From Bacillota bacterium (lineage in GTDB: Bacteria; Bacillota; Clostridia; TANB77; CAG-465): a stretch of DNA of 64,000 bases. The first letter of the stretch is position 1. Every line of letters begins with the position of its first letter. The notes under the pieces are model-generated. The model did not search any database. It saw only the letters and a program-made list of their open reading frames with translations, and was not told the origin of the DNA. Shown one piece after another: positions 52,089 through 60,788 of this stretch. The stretch is from contig JAEWRE010000066.1 in assembly GCA_023460235.1 (NCBI GenBank), positions 124,001-188,000 on the forward strand. The letters are read 5' to 3'. The translations under genes were made by a program, and so were the position numbers.

Positions 52089-54251
52089 ATGGACCACGTA
52101 GAAGAGACTTTGATTGAAATATTAGATAGAGAGCATATTAAATATGATATTAAGACTTTAAAACAAGTAAGTCAATATTGTAATGAAGTATATAAAGACA
52201 AAAAAAGAAATAATGTTGATGTAATGCTACATGTTATTGGGGTTGCAGATGAAGTTGCAAAACTACGTCTTGATGAGACCTCAGTTTATGCTGCTATGCT
52301 TCATGAAGTTGTTAGATTTGAAGAATTTGATAAAAAGAAATTTGAAGAAAAATTTGGAAGTGAGATGCTAGAAATAGTACTTACTGTTGATAAACTATCT
52401 GCTCTAAATTACAAGAATGACAAAAAAATTGATAATGATGGATTAAGAAATATGTTCCTTTCAATTGCAAGAGATGTACGTACTGTTATTATAAAACTTG
52501 CAGATAGATTGTATAACATGCGAAATATCTCATTAATAGATAATGATGAAAAAAAGAAGAACATGGCAAAAGAATGCTTAAGTATATATGCTCCAATTGC
52601 TCATAGAATTGGTATGTCTCAAGTTAAATCAGAACTTGAAGATACTGCTTTTAAAGTGTTGCTTCCAGAAGAATATTTAAATATAAAACATCAAATAGAT
52701 GTAAAAAAGAAAGAACGCGAAGACTATATTAAAGAACGAATTGAAGAAATAAAAGATATATTAAGTACTCAAGGAATAGTTGCACATATATATGGTAGAC
52801 CAAAACATTTTTATAGTATATATAAGAAAATGAAAGAAAAGGGCTATGAAATTGATGATCTATATGATCTTCTTGCAATAAGAATAATTGTTGACTCTGT
52901 TAAAGATTGTTATAGTGTTTTGGGAATTGTTCATGATTTATATAAACCATTACCAGGAAGATTTAAAGACTATATAGCAGTGCCAAAGACAAACATGTAT
53001 CAATCACTTCATACTACTGTGTTTGGAGAAGGAGCCAAACCTTTTGAAATACAGATAAGAACTTGGGATATGCATAAGATTGCAGAAAATGGTATTGCTG
53101 CACATTTTTCGTATAAAGAAAAAACTTCAAAAGTAAGCGAAATTGATAAAAAAATTGTATGGTTAAAACAAACAATAGAAATGCAGCAAGAACTTAGTAA
53201 TAATACTGAAGATTTAAGTAAGATAAAAACTGAAATTTTTGGAGAAGAGGTATATGTTTTTACACCAAATGGAGATATAAAATCATTTCCAAAAGGTTCT
53301 ACTACAATTGATTTTGCATATACAATACATCAAAAAATTGCAGAAAAAATGATTGGTGCAAAAATAAATGGTAAAATGGTACCAATAAATACAATTTTAG
53401 AAAATACAAATATAGTTGAAATTATAACTTCACCTAATTCTAAAGGACCAAGTAGAGATTGGCTAAAATATGTAAATACTACTAGTGCTAAAAACAAAAT
53501 AACTAGTTTCTTAAAAAAAGAAGGCAGAGATGCAAATATTGCCAAAGGCAAAGAAATGTTTGATAAATATATAAAAAATCAAATAGTTCAAAAAGATTTA
53601 TTACTTGATGAAAAGTACGTAAATGTTATGCTTAAGAGATGTGGCTTTAAATCTTTAGAAGAATGTTATGAGAATATAGGCTTTGGAAGTATGGCTATTT
53701 TAAAAGTAATGAATAGACTTGTTGAAGCATACAAAGAAGCAAATAAAGATGAATTTGAAGAAATAAATGAGCAAGTAAATAAAACTCCAAAAAATAAAAA
53801 AGATAATTCTAATAGTTTAGTTGTAGTAGAAAATATTGATAATTGTAAAGTTCAATTTGCAAAATGTTGTGCTCCTATACCAGGAGATGAAATTATTGGA
53901 TATATTACTTATTCAAATGGTGTCTCAATACATAGAAAAGATTGTACTAATTTGGCTAATCTTGATATAGCTACAAGATCTATTAATGTCCATTGGAAGT
54001 TAAAAGAAGAAGCAGAATTTATAGCTAAGATAAGAATTAGAGCTAATAATAGAGATAGCATAATATCGGATGTATTAAAGACATTAAAGGATCTAAAAAT
54101 ATCTATAGAACAAATGAATACTAAAGTAACGCCCGATAGAGAAAGTATTATAGATTTAGGAGTAAGTATTTCTAATACTGAAAAGTTACAAAGTGTTATA
54201 AGGAATTTAAAGAAAGTAGATAGTGTATTCGAAGTAAAGAGGGTACGTTAA
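52089..54251 (+). CDS. rel: RelA/SpoT-type (p)ppGpp synthetase with degraded hydrolase site
   Basis: 720 residues in the long RelA/SpoT order: HD domain (1-~190), synthetase (~200-350; YGRPKHFYSIYKKM, PGRFKDYIAVPKTNMYQSLHT, EIQIRTWDMHKIAE), TGS (~390-450), helical and Cys-rich zinc-finger region (CKVQFAKCCAPIPGDEI), and C-terminal ACT. The synthetase has RFKD, the bifunctional-type motif. In the HD domain His 48, His 72 and Asp 139 keep metal-ligand spacing, but the HD pair is HE and the catalytic Glu-Asp that should follow is Arg-Phe (HEVVRF). (p)ppGpp hydrolysis is therefore probably lost. TAAGGAGG precedes the ATG; 13 bases to the next gene. Confidence 0.93.
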   Translation: MDHVEETLIEILDREHIKYDIKTLKQVSQYCNEVYKDKKRNNVDVMLHVIGVADEVAKLRLDETSVYAAMLHEVVRFEEFDKKKFEEKFGSEMLEIVLTVDKLSALNYKNDKKIDNDGLRNMFLSIARDVRTVIIKLADRLYNMRNISLIDNDEKKKNMAKECLSIYAPIAHRIGMSQVKSELEDTAFKVLLPEEYLNIKHQIDVKKKEREDYIKERIEEIKDILSTQGIVAHIYGRPKHFYSIYKKMKEKGYEIDDLYDLLAIRIIVDSVKDCYSVLGIVHDLYKPLPGRFKDYIAVPKTNMYQSLHTTVFGEGAKPFEIQIRTWDMHKIAENGIAAHFSYKEKTSKVSEIDKKIVWLKQTIEMQQELSNNTEDLSKIKTEIFGEEVYVFTPNGDIKSFPKGSTTIDFAYTIHQKIAEKMIGAKINGKMVPINTILENTNIVEIITSPNSKGPSRDWLKYVNTTSAKNKITSFLKKEGRDANIAKGKEMFDKYIKNQIVQKDLLLDEKYVNVMLKRCGFKSLEECYENIGFGSMAILKVMNRLVEAYKEANKDEFEEINEQVNKTPKNKKDNSNSLVVVENIDNCKVQFAKCCAPIPGDEIIGYITYSNGVSIHRKDCTNLANLDIATRSINVHWKLKEEAEFIAKIRIRANNRDSIISDVLKTLKDLKISIEQMNTKVTPDRESIIDLGVSISNTEKLQSVIRNLKKVDSVFEVKRVR

Positions 54252-54264
54252 AAAGGATAGTTGT

Positions 54265-54927
54265 ATGGTTAATATAGAAAAAATTGAAATAGATGTTGGT
54301 GGAAAAAATCATATTACAAATTCATATCTTGTATATGATGAATCAAAAGAAGCAATTTTAGTTGATCCAGCAGATGAATCAACTAAAATAATCAAAAAAA
54401 TTAATGAACTAAATTTAAATGTAAAATATATATTTATAACACATGCTCATGCAGATCATTTTGGAGCACTTGAAAAAGTTGCAAAACATACTGGTGCATA
54501 TATAATAGTTCATGAAAATGATTATGAAGCTTTAATAGGCAAGGCACCAAGCTACTTAGAAGATTTAGGAGTAAGTAAACAAAATTTAGAAAATCAAACT
54601 ATTATAAAGGTATATGATGGATATAAAATTAAAGCTTTAAATACTGAATTTGAAGTTATACATACCCCAGGACATACAAGTGGCTGCATATGTGTATTTG
54701 AAGCTACATCAAATAGTCTTTTTACAGGTGACACTATATTTTGTAATTGTTATGGCAGATGTGACTTATATTCTGCAAATTTTGAAGATATGGTCACTTC
54801 TTTAAAGAAAATTTTCGCCAGATTTAATGATGTAACAATATATCCAGGACATGACAAAATTGTAAATATTGAAAGTGCCAAAAAATATATAAGAATGTTA
54901 ATGACATTAAAAAATAGGAAAGTATAA
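54265..54927 (+). CDS. MBL-fold metallo-hydrolase (glyoxalase II-like)
   Basis: 220 residues. Metallo-beta-lactamase motifs are complete: THAHADHFG near residue 65, HTPGHTSG near 133, FTGDTIF near 152 with the bridging Asp, and PGHDKI near 197. Members hydrolyse thioesters such as S-lactoylglutathione, or other esters; the substrate is unknown here. It follows rel by 13 bases, as often seen in Firmicutes, and is probably cotranscribed. Confidence 0.92.
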   Translation: MVNIEKIEIDVGGKNHITNSYLVYDESKEAILVDPADESTKIIKKINELNLNVKYIFITHAHADHFGALEKVAKHTGAYIIVHENDYEALIGKAPSYLEDLGVSKQNLENQTIIKVYDGYKIKALNTEFEVIHTPGHTSGCICVFEATSNSLFTGDTIFCNCYGRCDLYSANFEDMVTSLKKIFARFNDVTIYPGHDKIVNIESAKKYIRMLMTLKNRKV

Positions 54928-54951
54928 AAAATTATTATTTTAAGGAGTAAT

Positions 54952-55614
54952 ATGAATCATTTTAAAGATATAATTGAAGAAGAAGCAAACAAGGAATACT
55001 ATATAAAATTACATGAATTTATTCAAAATGAGTATAACACAAAAACAATATTTCCACCAATGGAAAATATCTTCTTTGCATTAAAAAATACACCATATGA
55101 ATATGTAAAAGTTGTAATAATTGGACAAGATCCATATCATGGAGTGGGAGAAGCACATGGAATGGCATTCTCAGTTAATCCAGGAATAAAGACCCCACCA
55201 TCTCTAATGAATATATATAAAGAATTAAACAGAGATTTAGGATGTAAAATACCAAACAATGGTTATTTGTTAAAATGGGCAAGACAGGGAGTTCTTATGC
55301 TAAACAGTGTACTTACTGTTGAAAAAGATAAACCTGCAAGTCATCAAGGAAAAGGATGGGAGATATTTACTGATAGAATAATATCGGAAATAAATAAAAA
55401 AGATACTCCAGTTGTATTTTTACTTTGGGGTAACTTTGCAAAACAAAAGGCAGAATTAATTACAAATAAAAAACATCTAATACTTACATCTTCGCATCCA
55501 AGTCCTTTTGCTGTAAGATATGGATTTGAGGGGTGTTCACATTTTTCTAAGACAAATGAATTTCTAAAGAGAAATGATATGTCACCAATAGATTGGCAGA
55601 TAGAAAATATATAA
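54952..55614 (+). CDS. ung: Uracil-DNA glycosylase, family 1
   Basis: 220 residues. The catalytic water-activating loop IIGQDPYHG lies near residue 60, the uracil-binding LMLNSVLTVE near 115, and the DNA-intercalating SSHPSPFAVRYGF near 180 (SPF in place of the usual SPL). It removes uracil from DNA to start base-excision repair. AAGGAG precedes the ATG. It follows the MBL gene by 24 bases and is closed by a terminator. Confidence 0.97.
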   Translation: MNHFKDIIEEEANKEYYIKLHEFIQNEYNTKTIFPPMENIFFALKNTPYEYVKVVIIGQDPYHGVGEAHGMAFSVNPGIKTPPSLMNIYKELNRDLGCKIPNNGYLLKWARQGVLMLNSVLTVEKDKPASHQGKGWEIFTDRIISEINKKDTPVVFLLWGNFAKQKAELITNKKHLILTSSHPSPFAVRYGFEGCSHFSKTNEFLKRNDMSPIDWQIENI

Positions 55615-55616
55615 AT

Positions 55617-55646
55617 TTAAGTAGGGAAACCTACTTTTTATTTTTT
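55617..55646 (+). terminator. Terminator after ung
   Basis: AAGTAGG / CCTACTT stem with a GAAA tetraloop, then a T-rich run. Confidence 0.82.
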
Positions 55647-55656
55647 TATAAAAAAC

Positions 55657-55668
55657 GAACAAATGTAT
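55657..55668. promoter_or_regulatory. LexA-like half-conserved box upstream of recN
   Basis: GAACAAATGTAT has GAAC-N4-GT with an imperfect right half, next to the -35 of the recN promoter. Confidence 0.45.
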
Positions 55669-55696
55669 TGACATTGTATTTTATTCATATTATAAT
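55668..55696 (+). promoter_or_regulatory. Consensus promoter of recN
   Basis: TTGACA (55668-55673), 17-base spacer, TATAAT (55691-55696), both exact. Confidence 0.88.
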
Positions 55697-55701
55697 ATTT
55701 A

Positions 55702-55713
55702 AAACAAACGTTC
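55702..55713. promoter_or_regulatory. LexA-like SOS box at the recN start point
   Basis: AAACAAACGTTC reads GAACGTTTGTTT on the other strand, matching GAAC-N4-GTTT, the form I recall for clostridial LexA sites. It lies at the predicted start of transcription, where a repressor would block RNA polymerase. Confidence 0.55.
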
Positions 55714-55734
55714 TAATATTCTAGGAGGATATAT

Positions 55735-57369
55735 ATGATTACTACATTACATATTAAAAATATAGGTATTATTGATGAAATAAGTGTTGATTTAAATAAT
55801 GGATTAAATGTACTTACAGGTGAAACTGGTGCAGGTAAGACATTGATAATAGATTCTCTTTCAATAATTTCAGGTGGAAGATTTTCAAAAGAGATGATAA
55901 GGAAAGGAGAAAAGTATTCTCTAGTTGAAGCTATTATTTATGATCCAGAAAGTGATTTATCAGAAGATTCAAACATTATAGTTTCAAGAGAAGTATATGA
56001 AAATGGAAAAAACTCATGTAAAATAAATGGAAGGCTTGTTACTGTTTCTGAACTTAAATCTTTTATGCAAGAATATATTGATATACACGGGCAAAGTGAT
56101 AATCAGAAATTAATGAATGTTTCAAATCATATTAATTTTTTAGATGATTTTGCTCAAGGAGAAACACTTAATTTAAAAGAAGAATATTTCACATTATATG
56201 AAGAATATAACAGAATAAAATTAGAACTTAAGAAAAATTATGCTGATGATATAGAAAAACAAAGAACGCTTGACTTACTTAATTATCAATTAAATGAGAT
56301 AGAAGAAGCAAATCTAAAATTAAATGAAGATGAAGAGTTAGAAAGTAAAAGAAAAATCATACAGAATTCAGAAAAGATATATGAAAATCTAAATAACTCA
56401 GATTCATTACTTACTGATAAAGCTATTCCAGCAATAGAAGGTATAATGAAATATTTATCAAAAATATCAAATGTAGATGAAAAATATTCAAATGAATTAG
56501 CAAGTATAGAATCAATTTATTATGAATTGCAGGAAGTATCAAACAAAGTAGTAGAATATAAATATGATCTTGAATTTGATGAGGATGATCTAAACAAAAT
56601 ACAAAATAGATTAGATATAATTTATTCATTAAAACGTAAATATGGTTCAACAATAGAAGATATACTTACTTATAAAGAGAAAATAAAAGTACAAATAAGT
56701 ACAATTGAAAATCTTGAGGAATATGTAAGTACTCTTAAGATAAAACTTAATGAAGTAAAACAAAATATGAATATGATAGCATTAAAATTACATGATTTAA
56801 GAATTAAATATAAGAATATATTAGAAGATTTAATTAACAGAGAACTAGTTGACTTAGAAATGAAAAATGCAAAGTTTAATGTTAATATTTTATATATAGA
56901 TCAAGAAATATATAATGAAAATGGATTAGATAATGTTGAATTTTTAATATCAACAAATGTAGGTGAGGAATATAAACCATTAGTCAAAATTGCATCTGGT
57001 GGAGAAATATCAAGAATAATGCTTGCAATAAAAACTGTACTTTCAAGTATAGATAAAGTAAAAATAATGGTATTTGATGAAATTGATACAGGAATAAGCG
57101 GTATTGCATCTAAATCTGTCGCTCAAAAGTTAAAGAAGATATCTGATTCTCATCAAATATTATGTGTAACACATTCAGCTGTTGTTGCTGCTGTTGGTGA
57201 ATATAACTATTTCATAAATAAAAATGTAATAAATAATCAAACAAAAACATCAATAAAAATGTTAGATGAGATTGAAACTATAAATGAAATAGCAAGAATT
57301 TCAGCTGGTAATGTTACAGAAATAGCACTAAAATATGCATGTGAATTAAGGAATATAGCGTTTGTGTGA
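55735..57369 (+). CDS. recN: DNA repair protein RecN
   Basis: 544 residues of an SMC-like ATPase: Walker A TGETGAGKTLI near residue 30, DIHGQSDNQ near 120, long coiled coils (~145-200 and 270-370), and the C-terminal ABC half with ASGGEISRIMLA, FDEIDTGISG and VTHSAVVAA. It holds DNA ends together in double-strand break repair. CTAGGAGG precedes the ATG. The exact-consensus promoter is flanked by LexA-like boxes, so DNA damage probably induces it. Confidence 0.96.
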   Translation: MITTLHIKNIGIIDEISVDLNNGLNVLTGETGAGKTLIIDSLSIISGGRFSKEMIRKGEKYSLVEAIIYDPESDLSEDSNIIVSREVYENGKNSCKINGRLVTVSELKSFMQEYIDIHGQSDNQKLMNVSNHINFLDDFAQGETLNLKEEYFTLYEEYNRIKLELKKNYADDIEKQRTLDLLNYQLNEIEEANLKLNEDEELESKRKIIQNSEKIYENLNNSDSLLTDKAIPAIEGIMKYLSKISNVDEKYSNELASIESIYYELQEVSNKVVEYKYDLEFDEDDLNKIQNRLDIIYSLKRKYGSTIEDILTYKEKIKVQISTIENLEEYVSTLKIKLNEVKQNMNMIALKLHDLRIKYKNILEDLINRELVDLEMKNAKFNVNILYIDQEIYNENGLDNVEFLISTNVGEEYKPLVKIASGGEISRIMLAIKTVLSSIDKVKIMVFDEIDTGISGIASKSVAQKLKKISDSHQILCVTHSAVVAAVGEYNYFINKNVINNQTKTSIKMLDEIETINEIARISAGNVTEIALKYACELRNIAFV

Positions 57370-57407
57370 TATATTTTGACATTTTACAACAAAATTGATT
57401 AAAAATA

Positions 57408-57436
57408 TTGACAAAAAATGGAAAATTTATTATAAT
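57408..57436 (+). promoter_or_regulatory. Consensus promoter of the secreted hydrolase gene
   Basis: TTGACA (57408-57413), 17-base spacer, TATAAT (57431-57436), both exact. It gives a leader of ~120 bases. Confidence 0.85.
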
Positions 57437-57461
57437 AGTACGGTAACTAAAAAATATATAT

Positions 57462-57481
57462 TGATTAGTAACTATTAATCA
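57462..57481 (+). other. Leader hairpin and possible leader ORF upstream of the hydrolase
   Basis: TGATTAGT / ATTAATCA stem with an AACT loop, followed at once by a second Shine-Dalgarno-like AGGAAGGTGGG (57481-57491) and a TTG-started six-codon frame (57495-57515). A GTG at 57487 opens a 30-codon frame running past the hydrolase start. This could be translational or attenuation control, or chance. Confidence 0.35.
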
Positions 57482-57565
57482 GGAAGGTGGGAATTTGTAT
57501 TTTAACGATTCTTGATAAGGTTTTTTCAACTTATAAATTATTTTATAATTATCTGGAGGAAAAAA

Positions 57566-58606
57566 ATGAAATTATTTAAGAAGTTAAGTGGTATAATCGC
57601 TTTTTCGTTTATGTTTTCTTTAATTTTTATTTATTCAAATGCAAAGGCTGAAACAATTGACAGTAGTACCTCAGAAGAAGTAAACAATGCTAAAGATTGT
57701 AATCCATCACCTGAATTTAAATATGTTAAGATTGCAAAGGATAAATATATTAGAGTAAAAGACCTAGGCAATAAGGATAGTGAAATAACAGTTGTTCTTA
57801 GTTCCGCATATGGTGATGGTATTTATCATATGATCGATGAAAATACATCCAAACAACATTATGAAAAAATCCAAAATGATCTTGTAGCTGCCGGTTATAG
57901 AGTTATCGTATATGATAGGCTTGGATTAGGAGAGTCAAGTGATATTTCAAATTTTCCAGCTGTATTGACTGATGAACAAATCAATCTATATCTTGAAAAT
58001 AAACCATTCAACTTTGATTTTACTAAGGTTTTAAGAAGTGGTTTGTTAGGTGGAAAAACGGCATATAATAGAGGTCTTCAATTTACCACATTAATAAAGA
58101 ATCTTGGAGTTAAGGGCAAAGTTATATGTGCTCCACATTCAATAAGTGGATGGGAAGTTGATTATGCGGCAACAGAAGTAGAAACTAACCCACAAAAGTA
58201 TGACTATGATATCGTTGGCGTTGTGGGTATTGACATTACATGGCCGACTAATCCAAGAGAGGTAGTAAATTGGTTAAAAGTATCAATTCCTTCAATGTTG
58301 AATGATTACATTGGTCAGTTTACCAATCAAGATGGAAATTTAAGCGAAGTTATTATATCTGGCAGCATGCTAGAAAATTCAAACAATAAGCATAATATAC
58401 CTCTTACTTTATTACATTCTATTGATGTAAACAATCCACCTGAGCTTCAAGCACTGTCTGATGCAGGAACACAATTTTGGCTTAATCGTTTTGTCAATGT
58501 AGACACAAAGCAGCAGAATGTATATTCAAACCATTATATAATGGAAGATGATCCTGACTCTATTACAAATGCTATTTTAGAGATGATAGAGCAAGTTAAA
58601 AACTAA
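57566..58606 (+). CDS. Secreted alpha/beta hydrolase
   Basis: 346 residues: signal peptide with KK start, hydrophobic core (IIAFSFMFSLIFIYS) and an AKA-type cleavage site near residue 28. The alpha/beta hydrolase core has VYDRLGLGESSD, the nucleophile elbow APHSISGW with catalytic Ser near 191 (the GxSxG glycines are replaced), and a late NHYIMEDDPDSITNAI that supplies the catalytic His. It would act outside the membrane on an unknown ester or amide. ATG 57566 has TGGAGG upstream; a longer frame from TTG 57512 lacks a site. Codon use is a little richer in GCC and ATC than the neighbours. Confidence 0.85.
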   Translation: MKLFKKLSGIIAFSFMFSLIFIYSNAKAETIDSSTSEEVNNAKDCNPSPEFKYVKIAKDKYIRVKDLGNKDSEITVVLSSAYGDGIYHMIDENTSKQHYEKIQNDLVAAGYRVIVYDRLGLGESSDISNFPAVLTDEQINLYLENKPFNFDFTKVLRSGLLGGKTAYNRGLQFTTLIKNLGVKGKVICAPHSISGWEVDYAATEVETNPQKYDYDIVGVVGIDITWPTNPREVVNWLKVSIPSMLNDYIGQFTNQDGNLSEVIISGSMLENSNNKHNIPLTLLHSIDVNNPPELQALSDAGTQFWLNRFVNVDTKQQNVYSNHYIMEDDPDSITNAILEMIEQVKN

Positions 58607-58648
58607 TAATTTAAAATTAAATTAATATTTTTTATTAGTTAAATTAAG

Positions 58649-58687
58649 AAAAGGCTATGAATTATTTATATAATTCATGGTCTTTTT
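58649..58687 (+). terminator. Terminator after the secreted hydrolase
   Basis: 17-bp stem starting AAAAGGCTATGAATTAT with two G-T pairs, 4-base loop, then TTTTT. Confidence 0.85.
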
Positions 58688-58697
58688 CTACAAATTG

Positions 58698-58706
58698 TGA
58701 TATAAT
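58698..58706 (+). promoter_or_regulatory. Extended -10 promoter of queA
   Basis: TGATATAAT matches TGnTATAAT; no good -35 is present. Confidence 0.5.
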
Positions 58707-58739
58707 AATAACCGTTATAAATCAAAAGGAGTAATTAAA

Positions 58740-59765
58740 ATGAAAACAAGTGACTTTTTTTACGAATTACCAGGTGAATTAATTGCACAAACACCGCTTA
58801 AAGAAAGACAAAAATCTAGAATGATGGTACTTAACAAAGAAACAGGAAATTTAGAGCATGAAGTATTTGAGAATATAGTTAAATATATGAATAAAGGGGA
58901 TACTATTGTATTAAATGATACTAAAGTTTTACCTGCAAGATTATTTGGAAATAGAGAAGATAAAGAAGAAATAATTGAGTTTTTACTTGTAAAAGAACTT
59001 GGAAATAATAGATGGGAAACATTAGTTAAACCAGGTAAAAAAGCAAAAATTGGAACTCATATAATATTTAAGAAAGATCTTTTAGAAGCTGATGTAATAG
59101 ATATATTACCTGAGGGAGAGAGAATTATTGAATTTAAATATAATGGTATATTTAATGAAATATTAGATCAACTTGGTACTATGCCACTTCCACCATATAT
59201 AACTGAAAAATTAGATGATAAAGATAGATATCAGACAGTATATAGCAAGAATTTGGGATCAGCTGCAGCACCTACTGCAGGACTTCATTTTACTAAAGAA
59301 GTATTATCTGAGCTTGAACAAAAGGGTGTAAATATAGTTTACGTTACTTTACATGTTGGGATAGGCACTTTTAGGCCAGTCAAAGTCGATAATGTTCTAG
59401 AACACCATATGCATAGTGAATATTTTGTTATATCTGAAGAGTCATGTCAAATTATAAATGAAACAAAGAAGAGAGGTAATAAAGTGTTTGCAGTTGGTAC
59501 TACTTCTTGTAGAGTACTCGAATCTGCAACAGATGATAATGGAATAATACACAAAATGGCAAAAGAGACAGACATATTTATATATCCAGGATATAAATTT
59601 AAGATGATAAATGGGCTTTTGACTAATTTTCACTTACCAGAATCTACATTAATAATGCTAGTATCAGCACTTGCTGGAAAAGAGCATATATTAAATGCAT
59701 ATAACGAAGCTGTGAAACAAAAGTATAGATTTTTTAGTTTTGGCGATTGTATGTTAATAAAATAG
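58740..59765 (+). CDS. queA: S-adenosylmethionine:tRNA ribosyltransferase-isomerase
   Basis: 341 residues, full length. It transfers the ribosyl group of SAM to preQ1-modified tRNA to form epoxyqueuosine. Motifs: FFYELPGELIAQTPL at the N-terminus, VLNDTKVLPARLFG near residue 57, SAAAPTAGLHFT near 175, HVGIGTFRPV near 205, and TNFHLPESTLIML near 297. AAAGGAG precedes the ATG. tgt, the preceding enzyme of the pathway, lies 2.3 kb downstream, interrupted by dapF and an FkbM gene. Confidence 0.97.
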   Translation: MKTSDFFYELPGELIAQTPLKERQKSRMMVLNKETGNLEHEVFENIVKYMNKGDTIVLNDTKVLPARLFGNREDKEEIIEFLLVKELGNNRWETLVKPGKKAKIGTHIIFKKDLLEADVIDILPEGERIIEFKYNGIFNEILDQLGTMPLPPYITEKLDDKDRYQTVYSKNLGSAAAPTAGLHFTKEVLSELEQKGVNIVYVTLHVGIGTFRPVKVDNVLEHHMHSEYFVISEESCQIINETKKRGNKVFAVGTTSCRVLESATDDNGIIHKMAKETDIFIYPGYKFKMINGLLTNFHLPESTLIMLVSALAGKEHILNAYNEAVKQKYRFFSFGDCMLIK

Positions 59766-59781
59766 TATAATAAAATAATAT

Positions 59782-59823
59782 AAAATAATTATCCATCGGT
59801 TCAACCAGTGGATAATTATTTTT
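59782..59823 (+). terminator. Terminator after queA
   Basis: AAAATAATTATCCA / TGGATAATTATTTT outer stem with an internal GGTT/AACC hairpin, then TTTT. Confidence 0.8.
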
Positions 59824-59927
59824 AGTTGATATTCAGATTATTCATTAAGCACATTAGTAACAATTATAGTAACTGTAGTTATTTTAATATAATATACTAT
59901 ATAATAAGGAAATGAAGGGGGATTATT

Positions 59928-60728
59928 ATGTTAAAATTTACAAAAATTCATGGGATAGGTAATGACTACATATACATAAATTTATTGGAAGAAAAAGTTT
60001 CTAACATAAAGGAACTAGCTATTAGATTAAGTGATAGACATTTTGGAGTAGGTAGTGATGGAATTATATACATAGATAAAAGTGAGACAGCTGATTTTAA
60101 AATGAGAATATTTAATCCAGATGGGAGCGAAGCCGAAATGTGTGGAAATGGAATAAGAGGTATAGGAAAATATCTTTATGATAAGAAGTTGACTAGTAAG
60201 GATGTACTTAGTATAGAAACTAATGCAGGAATAAAATATTTAAAATTAAATATTGATAATGGAAGTGTTTTTTCTGTATGTGTTGATATGGGAAAATACA
60301 AATATATAAAGGAGTTAAGTATGCCAGTAGGTAAAAAGATATATGATTTAAATTGTATATCTATGGGAAATCCTCATGCTATTACATTTGTAGATAGTAT
60401 AGATAAAATAAATTTAAATAAGGTAGGTAAATTTATATCAGAAAATGAACAATTTCCAAATAGAACTAATGTTGAATTTGTAAAAATAATTGACAAAAAT
60501 AACATTGACATTCGAGTTTATGAAAGAGGAGTGGGAGAGACATTAGCATGTGGAACAGGTGCATGTGCTTCAGTAGTTTCTGCATATTTAAATGATTATG
60601 TTGAAAACAATGTGGTAGTAAGGCTTCCTGGTGGCAGTTTAGAAATATATATAGATAAAACATCAAATAATGTATATATGACTGGACCAACGGAAATAGT
60701 TTATGAAGGAAAGATTGAAAATTTATAG
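59928..60728 (+). CDS. dapF: Diaminopimelate epimerase
   Basis: 266 residues. It interconverts LL- and meso-diaminopimelate in lysine and peptidoglycan synthesis. The two catalytic cysteines are visible in EMCGNGIRG near residue 71 and LACGTGACAS near 209, each in its half of the pseudo-symmetric fold. N-terminal FTKIHGIGNDY is typical. AAGGGGGA precedes the ATG; it has its own terminator. It links with lysC in this window. Confidence 0.97.
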   Translation: MLKFTKIHGIGNDYIYINLLEEKVSNIKELAIRLSDRHFGVGSDGIIYIDKSETADFKMRIFNPDGSEAEMCGNGIRGIGKYLYDKKLTSKDVLSIETNAGIKYLKLNIDNGSVFSVCVDMGKYKYIKELSMPVGKKIYDLNCISMGNPHAITFVDSIDKINLNKVGKFISENEQFPNRTNVEFVKIIDKNNIDIRVYERGVGETLACGTGACASVVSAYLNDYVENNVVVRLPGGSLEIYIDKTSNNVYMTGPTEIVYEGKIENL

Positions 60729-60732
60729 AACG

Positions 60733-60775
60733 AATAAAAGTAATATATGGATTTAAACCATATATTACTTTTATT
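60733..60775. terminator. Bidirectional terminator between dapF and the FkbM gene
   Basis: 18-bp perfect stem starting AATAAAAGTAATATATGG with a 7-base loop and T runs on both strands. Confidence 0.9.
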
Positions 60776-60788
60776 ATATAATAAATTA

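Noticed and set aside
52089..54251. Idea that Rel is a monofunctional RelA of the EXDD type
   Set aside because: The synthetase motif at GRFKDY is RXKD, the bifunctional type; an earlier EIDD string lies at a different position.
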